Shown here: piece after piece, positions 1 to 5,094 of the stretch | How positions within the stretch are numbered: position 1 is the first letter of the stretch | Layout: each line of letters starts with the position of its first letter | NCBI GenBank assembly: GCA_013821585.1 | Contig: JACDGO010000188.1 | Span: 1-5,094, forward strand | Direction of reading: 5' to 3' | Length of the DNA: 5,094 nt | Source: Sphingomonadaceae bacterium | GTDB taxonomy: Bacteria; Pseudomonadota; Alphaproteobacteria; Sphingomonadales; Sphingomonadaceae | Made by a program: the position numbers and the translations under genes | The notes under the pieces: generated by a model | Seen by the model: only the letters and a program-made list of their open reading frames with translations | Told to the model about the DNA's origin: nothing | Databases searched by the model: none

Positions 1-639
1 GCCCAGATAGACATAGGGCAGGCCAACGTTGCGCGCGCGCAGGATATGGTCCATGATAATCTGGTTGCCGAGGCCCGGCCGAAGCGGATGATCGGCATCG
101 AAGAAGCTGTAGATCATCGACAGCCCGTCACCCTGCCGGTCGGTCAGGCACGCGCCGATCAGCCGTCCGGGCCGTCCTTTCTTCGACGGCTCGCGATATT
201 CGACGACATAGCTGTCGACCGGCGACAGCTCGACCATGTCGGCATAGTCGAGGTCGTCCATTCCCGCCATGCCGCCTCCCGGATGGCGCGTCGACAGATA
301 GTGGCGCAGCAGCGCGAACTGCTCCTCGGTCGACCACGGCCGGCACGCGGAAACCTCGAGATCGGCGTGACGCTTGAGCAATTTCTTCTGCGTCGCGTTC
401 GGTTCGAACGCGTTCGTCAGCACACGCACCGACACGCATTGTCCGCAATCGAGGCACGACGGGCGATAGGCGACGCCCTGGCTGCGTCGGAAGCCGATCT
501 TGGACAGCGCGTCGTTGAGTTCGTGCGCGTTCGGCCCGGTCAGTTCGGTGAAAACCTTCCGCTCGACGCGGCCCGGCAAATAGGGGCATGGCGACGGCGT
601 CGTCACATAGAAGCGCGGAAAGCGGAATTGCATCGTCAC
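1..639 (-). CDS. bpt: Aspartate/glutamate leucyltransferase (N-degron pathway), C-terminus cut by window edge
   Basis: Translating the minus strand gives 213 residues that read as the bacterial Bpt / arginyltransferase-like family. Family knowledge: the enzyme transfers Leu from Leu-tRNA to proteins with N-terminal Asp or Glu, marking them for ClpS/ClpAP degradation in the cytoplasm. Many databases still label it arginyltransferase. Seen here: the N-terminal FRFPRF segment (residues 5-10), the CPYLPGR motif with Cys18, the cysteine cluster CLDCGQC (Cys62, Cys65, Cys68), RHPGGGM (about residues 125-131), and the acyltransferase-core stretches SMIYSFFD and LPYVYLG just before the edge. Relatives are about 250 residues, so roughly 40 C-terminal residues lie outside. 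I chose the GTG at 639-637 because it places Thr second and aligns FRFPRF as I remember sphingomonad homologues; the ATG at 633-631 is the alternative. Neither has a visible Shine-Dalgarno. The gene lies 57 bases downstream of ilvA on the same strand, probably co-transcribed. Confidence 0.93.
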   Translation of the reverse strand, partial: MTMQFRFPRFYVTTPSPCPYLPGRVERKVFTELTGPNAHELNDALSKIGFRRSQGVAYRPSCLDCGQCVSVRVLTNAFEPNATQKKLLKRHADLEVSACRPWSTEEQFALLRHYLSTRHPGGGMAGMDDLDYADMVELSPVDSYVVEYREPSKKGRPGRLIGACLTDRQGDGLSMIYSFFDADHPLRPGLGNQIIMDHILRARNVGLPYVYLG

Positions 640-696
640 GACGCGACTATGCTGCGCCGCCCGCGCGATGAAAAGCGGATTTACCACGAAAGAAGG
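640..696 (-). other. ilvA-bpt intercistronic gap
   Basis: This is a 57-base gap between the ilvA stop and the chosen bpt start. I see no hairpin followed by a T-run, so no intrinsic terminator, which fits read-through transcription from ilvA into bpt. No purine-rich ribosome binding site is visible before bpt. The gap happens to be in the same reading frame as both genes and holds no further in-frame stop. It also contains an in-frame GTG at 687-685 that could serve as a longer bpt start, but nothing supports that choice. Confidence 0.5.
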
Positions 697-1935
697 TTAA
701 GCGAGTTCCACCGGGTTCACTTCGTATCCGCCCGCCCTCAACGCCGCGATCAGCCGTTCGAGGTGCGGGGCGTCGCGCGTCTCGCACTCGATGTCGGTGA
801 TCAGGCCCTTGGCGGGAAGCGTCGTGAACACGCGCTGGTGATAGACCTCGATGATGTTCGCCGATTGCTCGGCGAAGATGCGCACCACATTGTAAAGCGC
901 GCCGGGCCGGTCCTGAAGCCTGATCCTCAACCGCGCCAGCCGCCCCGAGCGCGCGAGATCGCGCAGTAGGACGTTGGCGAGCAGGCGCGTGTCGATGTTG
1001 CCGCCGCACAGGATGATCCCGACGGTGCGCCCGGCGAAGCGCTCGGGATGCGCGAGCAATGCGGCGAGGCCCGCGGCGCCCGCGCCTTCGACCACGGTCT
1101 TCTCGATCGAGAGCAGCAGGCTGACCGCCTTTTCCAGATCGCGCTCGCTCACCAGAACGATGTCGTCGGCAATCCGCGCGACGATCTCGCGCGTCAGCAT
1201 TCCGGGATGCTTAACCGCGATCCCTTCGGCGAGGGTGTCGCCCTCGCTCGGCATGTCGAGGCCGTTGAGGAGCGCATACATGGAGGGATAAAGCTCCGCC
1301 TGCACGCCGATCACCTGCATGCCCGGCTTGAGAGCCTTCGCCGCGGTTCCGACGCCCGAAAGCAGCCCGCCGCCGCCAATCGGGATCGCCAGCGTGTCGA
1401 TCGCCGGCGCGTCGGCGAGCATCTCCAGCGCGATCGTCCCTTGCCCCGCGATAATGTCGGGATCGTCGAACGGATGGACGAAGACAAGGCCGCGTTCCTG
1501 CTCGAGCTTCAGCGCATGCGCGTGCGCCGCGTCGAACGTCTCGCCTTCGAGGATCACGGTCGCGCCGTGGCTCTCGGTCTGCGTGATCTTCACCGACGGT
1601 GTCGATCGCGGCATCACGATTGTCACCGGGATACCGAGCCGCGCGCCGTGATAGGCCAATCCTTGCGCGTGATTGCCCGCGGACGCCGCGATCACGCCGT
1701 TCCTGGCGGCATTGCCGCCGAGCTGGAGCAGCTTGTTAAGCGCCCCGCGCTCCTTGTAGGCGGCGGTGAACTGATGGTTCTCGAACTTCAGCCACACCTC
1801 GGCCCCGGTGAGCTTCGACAGCGTCTGGCTGTGCAACGTCGGCGTGCGCACGACCGCCCTCTCGATCCGCGCGGCGGCGGCGCGGATGTCGTCGAGGCTG
1901 ACGGAGTTTTCCGTGGAAATCGTCGCGGTTGCCAT
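697..1935 (-). CDS. ilvA: Threonine ammonia-lyase (dehydratase), PLP-dependent, with one C-terminal ACT domain
   Basis: The 412-residue product is a fold-type II PLP enzyme that deaminates threonine to 2-oxobutyrate, which feeds isoleucine synthesis or threonine catabolism in the cytoplasm. Seen: the PLP lysine in AAYKERG (Lys61), SAGNHAQG (85-92), the glycine-rich phosphate loop GGGG (187-190), VEGAGA (282-287) and CGGN (310-313). A single ACT domain follows from about residue 333 (RLARLRIRLQDRPGALYNVV) to the end. Length and one ACT domain match the medium form of the family (ilvA_1Cterm type), shorter than the E. coli biosynthetic IlvA of about 514 residues with its two ACT-like modules. 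I chose the ATG at 1935-1933 because it gives the usual MAT... N-terminus; the frame stays open to an ATG at 2013 and a GTG lies at 1950-1948. No strong Shine-Dalgarno is visible. Effector binding and a biosynthetic versus catabolic role cannot be read from sequence alone; a serine-deaminating side activity is usual in the family. Confidence 0.93.
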   Translation of the reverse strand: MATATISTENSVSLDDIRAAAARIERAVVRTPTLHSQTLSKLTGAEVWLKFENHQFTAAYKERGALNKLLQLGGNAARNGVIAASAGNHAQGLAYHGARLGIPVTIVMPRSTPSVKITQTESHGATVILEGETFDAAHAHALKLEQERGLVFVHPFDDPDIIAGQGTIALEMLADAPAIDTLAIPIGGGGLLSGVGTAAKALKPGMQVIGVQAELYPSMYALLNGLDMPSEGDTLAEGIAVKHPGMLTREIVARIADDIVLVSERDLEKAVSLLLSIEKTVVEGAGAAGLAALLAHPERFAGRTVGIILCGGNIDTRLLANVLLRDLARSGRLARLRIRLQDRPGALYNVVRIFAEQSANIIEVYHQRVFTTLPAKGLITDIECETRDAPHLERLIAALRAGGYEVNPVELA

Positions 1936-1997
1936 TTCGGCGATGGCCACTAGCCGATAAGGCGGCGCTACGAAACACGGGACTTGGGGAACGCCGC
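1936..1997. promoter_or_regulatory. Divergent upstream region shared by ilvA and the dehydrogenase
   Basis: This 62-base gap separates two divergent starts (ilvA ATG at 1935, dehydrogenase ATG at 1998), so at least the promoter-proximal signals of both should lie in or next to it. I cannot pick a convincing sigma70-type pair. TTGCCA at 1929-1934 resembles a plus-strand -35 box, but no good -10 box sits 16-18 bases downstream. GATAAG at 1956-1961 is too far away. No clear operator palindrome is visible. The call rests on gene arrangement, not on motifs. Confidence 0.45.
1986..1991 (+). promoter_or_regulatory. Ribosome binding site of the dehydrogenase
   Basis: GGGGAA lies six bases before the ATG at 1998-2000 and is the only reasonable purine-rich Shine-Dalgarno at a start in this window. 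It supports the start at 1998 over the in-frame upstream ATG at 1929, which would add 23 residues ahead of the Rossmann-fold beta strand and overlap ilvA. Confidence 0.6.
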
Positions 1998-2864
1998 ATG
2001 GCGAAGCTGGCATTTATCGGGCTGGGTGTGATGGGCGGGCAGATGGCGCGACATCTCGCCGCCGCCGGACACGACATGGCCGTCTACAACCGCTCCCGCG
2101 CCAAGGCCGACGCCTGCGTGGCGGAGCACGGAGGCCGCGCGGTCGGCAGCCCCGCCGAGGCCGCGGAGGGCGTCGAGGCCGTCATCGCCTGCGTCGGCAA
2201 CGACGACGATCTCGCCTCGATCACGCTCGGCCGCGACGGGGCGTTCCGGGCGATGGCGAAGGGCGCGGTGTTCGTCGATCATACCACGGTGTCCGCGCGC
2301 ATCGCGCGTCAGCTCGCGGTCGAGGCGAAAGATCTCGGCATCCTGAGCGTCGACGCGCCCGTCACGGGCGGTCAGGTCGGCGCGCAGAACGGCACGCTCA
2401 CCCTGATGTGCGGCGGCACGAGCAAGGGGATCGCCGCCGCGACACCGATCATCGAGGCCTATTCGAGCCGCATCGTTCATGTGGGACCGCCCGGCGCCGG
2501 CCAGACCACCAAGATGTGCAATCAAGTCGCCTTCGCCGGCACCATCCAGTCGCTCAGCGAAGCGCTGCGGCTCGCGCAGGCCGCCGACCTCGATCTAGAC
2601 CGCGTCTATGAGGCGATCTCGGGCGGCGCGGCGGGAAGCTGGCAGATGACCAACCGCTGGGAAACGATGGTCAGTGACGAGTTCGACTTCGGCTTCGCGG
2701 TCGACTGGATGCGAAAAGACCTCGGCCTCGCGCTCGACGAGGCGCGCTCGAACGGCGCGACCCTCCCCGTTGCCGCGCTGATCGACCAGTTCTTCGCGGA
2801 GGTCCAGGCGATAGGCGGCGGGCGACAGGACACCAGCGCGCTGGTGCGGCGGCTGGCGAAGTAA
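1998..2864 (+). CDS. NAD(P)-dependent beta-hydroxyacid dehydrogenase (3-hydroxyisobutyrate / 2-hydroxy-3-oxopropionate reductase type)
   Basis: The 288-residue product has the normal length of the family. It begins with the Rossmann dinucleotide motif GLGVMG (residues 8-13), followed by NRSRAKAD (31-38); Asn-Arg-Ser after the second beta strand usually goes with NADP(H) preference, which is an inference. The substrate-binding motif DAPVTGG is at 119-125, the catalytic region GAGQTTKMCNQ at 167-176 (Lys172 is the expected catalytic lysine, Asn175 the conserved asparagine), and the C-terminal RKDLGLAL at 239-246 carries the second conserved lysine (Lys240). The family oxidises 3-hydroxyisobutyrate (valine breakdown) or reduces tartronate semialdehyde or short aldehyde acids; sequence alone does not separate these, so I give no symbol. 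None of the usual valine-pathway partners (mmsA, acyl-CoA dehydrogenase, hydratase) is in the window. The gene is divergent from ilvA and 70 bases upstream of the amidohydrolase on the same strand, so co-transcription with the latter is possible. Confidence 0.9.
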   Translation: MAKLAFIGLGVMGGQMARHLAAAGHDMAVYNRSRAKADACVAEHGGRAVGSPAEAAEGVEAVIACVGNDDDLASITLGRDGAFRAMAKGAVFVDHTTVSARIARQLAVEAKDLGILSVDAPVTGGQVGAQNGTLTLMCGGTSKGIAAATPIIEAYSSRIVHVGPPGAGQTTKMCNQVAFAGTIQSLSEALRLAQAADLDLDRVYEAISGGAAGSWQMTNRWETMVSDEFDFGFAVDWMRKDLGLALDEARSNGATLPVAALIDQFFAEVQAIGGGRQDTSALVRRLAK

Positions 2865-2934
2865 GGCTCTCTCCACCCGTGACGATGGCCGACCGCCTCT
2901 TTCCTACAAGCGTCGAATCTGCCACCCCGGCACG
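2865..2934 (+). other. Gap between dehydrogenase and amidohydrolase
   Basis: This 70-base gap shows no terminator hairpin and no good promoter pair. TACAAG at 2905-2910 is a weak -10 candidate without a matching -35 box. A 17-codon reading frame starts at the ATG at 2885 and ends at the TGA at 2936-2938, overlapping the amidohydrolase ATG as ATGA. It has no Shine-Dalgarno and may be chance. Confidence 0.4.
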
Positions 2935-4644
2935 ATGATCTCCCATGCCCTCGACCGACTTTCGCGCGCCGTGTCGCGACCCCGCTTGAGTTCGCGCAAA
3001 CGGCGCCGACTCCGTGAACTCTGTGAACTTGCCGCGCTGCTTTGCGCCTTGTCGGCCGTCGCGCCCGCGTTTGCCGACGGGTGGGTCGACAACGTCAACG
3101 GCATCACCCTAGACGCGGGCGGGCAGGTCGTCCGCTTCATCGGCCTCGTCGTCTCGCCCGACGGCAAGGTCGTCCGGCTCGTCAAGTCCGGCGATCGTAA
3201 GCCCGACAAGCCCGACTATCGCCTCGACGGCAAGGGGCGCACCTTGCTCCCGGGGCTGATCGACGCGCACGGGCATGTCATCGAAATGGGTGTCGCCGCG
3301 CTGTCGCTCGACCTCGGCGGCACGGCGTCGCTCGACGAGGCCAAGGCGCGGATCGCCGCCTATGCCGCCGCGCATCCCGACCGCAGATGGATTTCGGGCG
3401 GCGGCTGGAACCAGGAGCGCTGGAAGCTCGGCCGCTTCCCGACCGCGGCCGAGCTCGACGCCGTCGTCCCCGACCGGCCCGTCTGGCTGATGCGCGCCGA
3501 CGGCCATGCGGGCTGGGCGAACAGCGCGGCGATGAAGGAAGCGGGCGTCACGCCCACAACCAAGTCGCCTGCGGGCGGGCGGATCGAGGGCGGCGTGTTC
3601 GTTGACGCGGCGAAGGCGCTGATCCAGCGCGCCATCCCGCCGCTCACGTCGAAGGATCGCGACCTCGCGCTCGCGAAAACGCAGGAAATCCTCCTGGGCT
3701 TCGGCATCACCGGCATCGCCGACATGGGGACGTCGGGCGAGGACTGGGAAGCCTTTCGCCGCGCGGGCGATAGCGGCCGCCTTCAGGTCCGCATCTTTTC
3801 CTATTCGCTCGGGCTCGAGCCGATGCAGGCGATAACGGCGGGCGCGCCGACGCCGTGGCTTTACGACGACCGGCTGCGCATGGGCGGCGTCAAATTCTAC
3901 GCCGATGGCGCGCTCGGCTCACGCGGCGCGTGCCTGAAGAAGCCCTATGCCGACAAGCCCGGCGAGAGCGGACTGTGCTTCATGGACGACGCCAAGATGC
4001 GCAACCTGATGAGCCGCGCGTCGATGGACGGGATGCAGATCGCGGTCCACGCGATCGGCGACAGGGCCAACGCGCAAGTGCTCGACGCGATCGCCGACCT
4101 CGCGCCGACCTATGGCGGCGACCGCCGCTGGCGAATCGAGCACGCGCAGATCGTCGATCCGGCGGACCTGCCGCGCTTCGGCAAGAACGGCATCGTCGCC
4201 TCGATGCAGCCGGTCCATCAAACCAGCGACCGGACGATGGCGGAAGCGCGGCTGGGACCGGACCGGCTGACCGGCGCCTATGCCTGGGCGTCGATGCTGC
4301 GGAACGGCGCGCATCTCGCCTTCGGGTCGGACACGCCGGTCGAAAGCCCCAATCCCTTCCCCGGCCTCGCCGCAGCAATCACCCGCGAAGGCGCCGACGG
4401 CGAGCCCTTCGGCGGCTGGCAGCCGCAGGAACGCATCACGCGCGAACAGGCGCTCGCCGCGTTCACCACGGGCGCGGCCTATGCCGCTTTCGCCGAGGAC
4501 CGGATCGGGCGTTTGGCGCCCGGCTATCGCGCCGACTTCATCCTGATCGACACCGATCCGCTTCAATCCACCCCCGCGCAGCTTCGCGCGACGACGGTCA
4601 GCGAAGTCTGGATCGGCGGGAAGCGCGTGTTCAGGAAACCGTGA
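2935..4644 (+). CDS. Exported metal-dependent amidohydrolase, YtcJ-like (Amidohydro_3) family
   Basis: The 569-residue product is a binuclear-metal TIM-barrel amidohydrolase. Metal-ligand and active-site candidates seen: HGH in PGLIDAHGH (His112, His114), Lys320 in VKFYADGALGSR (expected bridging lysine), His372 in AVHAIGDRAN, His403 in IEHAQ and Asp466 in FGSDTPVE. GGGWNQERW (155-163) is also typical of YtcJ-like proteins. A beta-sandwich part formed by the N-terminal 48-105 region and C-terminal ADFILIDTDPL...VWIGGKRVF frames the barrel. Residues 21-47 form a signal peptide: basic RKRRR, a hydrophobic stretch, and AFA before Asp48 as the likely cleavage site. No lipobox cysteine is present, so a soluble periplasmic or secreted enzyme is expected. 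A Tat route is conceivable from the arginines, but the motif is poor. The ATG at 2935 gives an unusually long n-region and has no Shine-Dalgarno; GTG at 2971 (residue 13) or TTG at 2986 (residue 18) could be the true start. The substrate is unknown: the family hydrolyses amide, carbamate or related C-N bonds. Its 3' end overlaps the convergent dsbD-like gene by 14 bases. Confidence 0.9.
   Translation: MISHALDRLSRAVSRPRLSSRKRRRLRELCELAALLCALSAVAPAFADGWVDNVNGITLDAGGQVVRFIGLVVSPDGKVVRLVKSGDRKPDKPDYRLDGKGRTLLPGLIDAHGHVIEMGVAALSLDLGGTASLDEAKARIAAYAAAHPDRRWISGGGWNQERWKLGRFPTAAELDAVVPDRPVWLMRADGHAGWANSAAMKEAGVTPTTKSPAGGRIEGGVFVDAAKALIQRAIPPLTSKDRDLALAKTQEILLGFGITGIADMGTSGEDWEAFRRAGDSGRLQVRIFSYSLGLEPMQAITAGAPTPWLYDDRLRMGGVKFYADGALGSRGACLKKPYADKPGESGLCFMDDAKMRNLMSRASMDGMQIAVHAIGDRANAQVLDAIADLAPTYGGDRRWRIEHAQIVDPADLPRFGKNGIVASMQPVHQTSDRTMAEARLGPDRLTGAYAWASMLRNGAHLAFGSDTPVESPNPFPGLAAAITREGADGEPFGGWQPQERITREQALAAFTTGAAYAAFAEDRIGRLAPGYRADFILIDTDPLQSTPAQLRATTVSEVWIGGKRVFRKP
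3010..3030 (+). repeat. Short 9-base tandem repeat inside the signal-peptide coding region
   Basis: Two copies of CTCYGTGAA (3010-3018 and 3019-3027) are followed by CTT, which begins a third partial copy. They encode Leu-Arg-Glu, Leu-Cys-Glu, Leu at residues 26-32 of the amidohydrolase, just before the hydrophobic core. The reverse complement reads as repeated GTTCACRGA words, reminiscent of short repeats I associate with sphingomonad intergenic DNA. That resemblance is from memory and untested. Confidence 0.5.
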
Positions 4645-5094
4645 GCGCGGCGAGCATGCCGGGGGTTAGCACTTGCGGGAGCACTTCGGGAGTCGCGGCT
4701 TTCGGCCGATAATAGAGATAGAGCGGCACCCCTGCCCTGCCCTGCGCGGTCAGAAAGCGACCGATCGCCGGGTCGCCGCGCGTCCAGTCGCCGACGAGCG
4801 TCGCGACATGCGCCTTGGCGAACGCAGCGCGCGTCTCGGCCCGGTCGATCGCCGCGCGCTCGTTGACCTTGCAGGTCAGGCACCAGTCGGCGGTAAAATA
4901 GACGAAAACCGGCCGCCCCCCGGCGCGCAACGTCGCCAGCCGCGCCTCGCTGAACGCTTCGCCGCCGAGCGTACTGACGGCGGACGCGGATACGGCGGGA
5001 AGCAGGACCGCCGCAGCGGCGCTCGCCGCGACGAGCGCGAGGCCGCCGATCGCAAGGCCGCCCTTCCCGCGCCGCTGGCGCAGGCCCGCCCAGC
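4631..5094 (-). CDS. DsbD-type protein-disulfide reductase, C-terminal part (last membrane helix plus thioredoxin-like domain)
   Basis: The minus-strand frame is open from the right edge to TGA at 4633-4631 and encodes 153 residues, numbered here from the edge. Residues 12-34 (about 5060-4990) are a Gly/Ala/Leu-rich hydrophobic segment, the last helix of the membrane domain. A short linker with LGGEAFSEARLATLR leads to a thioredoxin-like domain: VYFTADWCLTCKVNE with the redox pair Cys71 and Cys74 (CLTC), and GVP at 121-123 as the cis-proline loop. ADWCLTCK is the hallmark of the DsbD gamma domain. Family knowledge: DsbD passes electrons from cytoplasmic thioredoxin across the inner membrane to periplasmic disulfide isomerases and cytochrome c maturation proteins. 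A TTG at 4930 could be mistaken for the start of a small thioredoxin, but the open frame and helix upstream show it is internal. The N-terminal and most of the membrane domain lie outside, so whether it is full DsbD or a shorter relative is not decided; I therefore leave the symbol empty. Confidence 0.88.
   Translation of the reverse strand, partial: WAGLRQRRGKGGLAIGGLALVAASAAAAVLLPAVSASAVSTLGGEAFSEARLATLRAGGRPVFVYFTADWCLTCKVNERAAIDRAETRAAFAKAHVATLVGDWTRGDPAIGRFLTAQGRAGVPLYLYYRPKAATPEVLPQVLTPGMLAALTVS

Noticed and set aside
31..40. Alternating GC run (five GC dinucleotides)
   Set aside because: It lies within bpt codons for Arg-Ala-Arg and is expected at this base composition.
688..697. ACCTTCTTTC in the ilvA-bpt transcript, nearly matching the 16S rRNA 3' end; on the plus strand it reads as a strong Shine-Dalgarno
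   Set aside because: On the plus strand no ATG or GTG start follows at a usable distance in a plausible gene, and on the minus strand a 10-base near-match is well within chance.
46..969. 307-codon plus-strand open frame across bpt and the end of ilvA
   Set aside because: It lies antisense to two well-supported genes, is rich in Arg/His/Ala with no recognisable domain, and is typical of spurious long frames in GC-rich DNA.
1048..1953. 301-codon plus-strand open frame antisense to ilvA
   Set aside because: It mirrors the codon pattern of ilvA, has no domain and an arginine-rich composition; the ilvA frame has all the PLP-enzyme motifs.
1929..1961. Plus-strand promoter from TTGCCA to GATAAG
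   Set aside because: The spacing of about 21 bases is too long for a sigma70-type promoter, and the -10 match is poor.
3919..4566. 215-codon minus-strand open frame antisense to the amidohydrolase
   Set aside because: It has no recognisable motif and lies fully antisense to a gene with an intact metal site.
3855..4712. 285-codon plus-strand open frame inside the amidohydrolase
   Set aside because: It is an alternative-frame shadow of the amidohydrolase, very arginine-rich and without motifs.
4631..4930. A separate small thioredoxin starting at the TTG at 4930
   Set aside because: The frame remains open upstream to the window edge and encodes a linker and a transmembrane helix typical of DsbD, so this TTG is an internal leucine codon.

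Overview
This window is a dense, high-GC (roughly two-thirds G+C by eye) bacterial chromosome segment with five protein-coding genes, two of them cut by the window edges. The codon use, the gene types and the closeness of the translated proteins to what I remember of sphingomonad proteins suggest an alphaproteobacterium of the order Sphingomonadales. This placement is an inference, because no rRNA or other taxonomic marker is present. I see no tRNA or rRNA gene, CRISPR array, insertion sequence, integrase, toxin-antitoxin pair or phage gene. No gene-free stretch reaches 300 bases; the gaps are 57, 62 and 70 bases.

Layout: the left third is on the minus strand. A threonine ammonia-lyase (ilvA type, one C-terminal ACT domain) is followed after 57 bases by bpt, the leucyltransferase of the bacterial N-degron pathway, which runs off the left edge. 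Divergent from ilvA, after a 62-base shared upstream region, is a plus-strand NAD(P)-dependent beta-hydroxyacid dehydrogenase (3-hydroxyisobutyrate / tartronate semialdehyde type). It is followed after 70 bases by a large exported metal-dependent amidohydrolase of the YtcJ-like (Amidohydro_3) family. The amidohydrolase converges on a minus-strand gene and overlaps its 3' end by 14 bases. That gene encodes the last transmembrane helix and the thioredoxin-like domain of a DsbD-type protein-disulfide reductase, and it runs off the right edge.

How they fit together: these look like separate housekeeping and accessory metabolic genes, not one dedicated system. IlvA makes 2-oxobutyrate from threonine, and the divergent dehydrogenase belongs to a family used in valine and glyoxylate metabolism, so a loose amino-acid-catabolism link is possible but unproven. 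Bpt works in cytoplasmic protein turnover. The amidohydrolase and the DsbD-like protein act at or beyond the inner membrane. I found no convincing undescribed system. The points most worth a second look are the amidohydrolase N-terminus (long n-region, 9-base repeat, no Shine-Dalgarno), the orphan substrate of that enzyme, and the in-frame ilvA-bpt junction.
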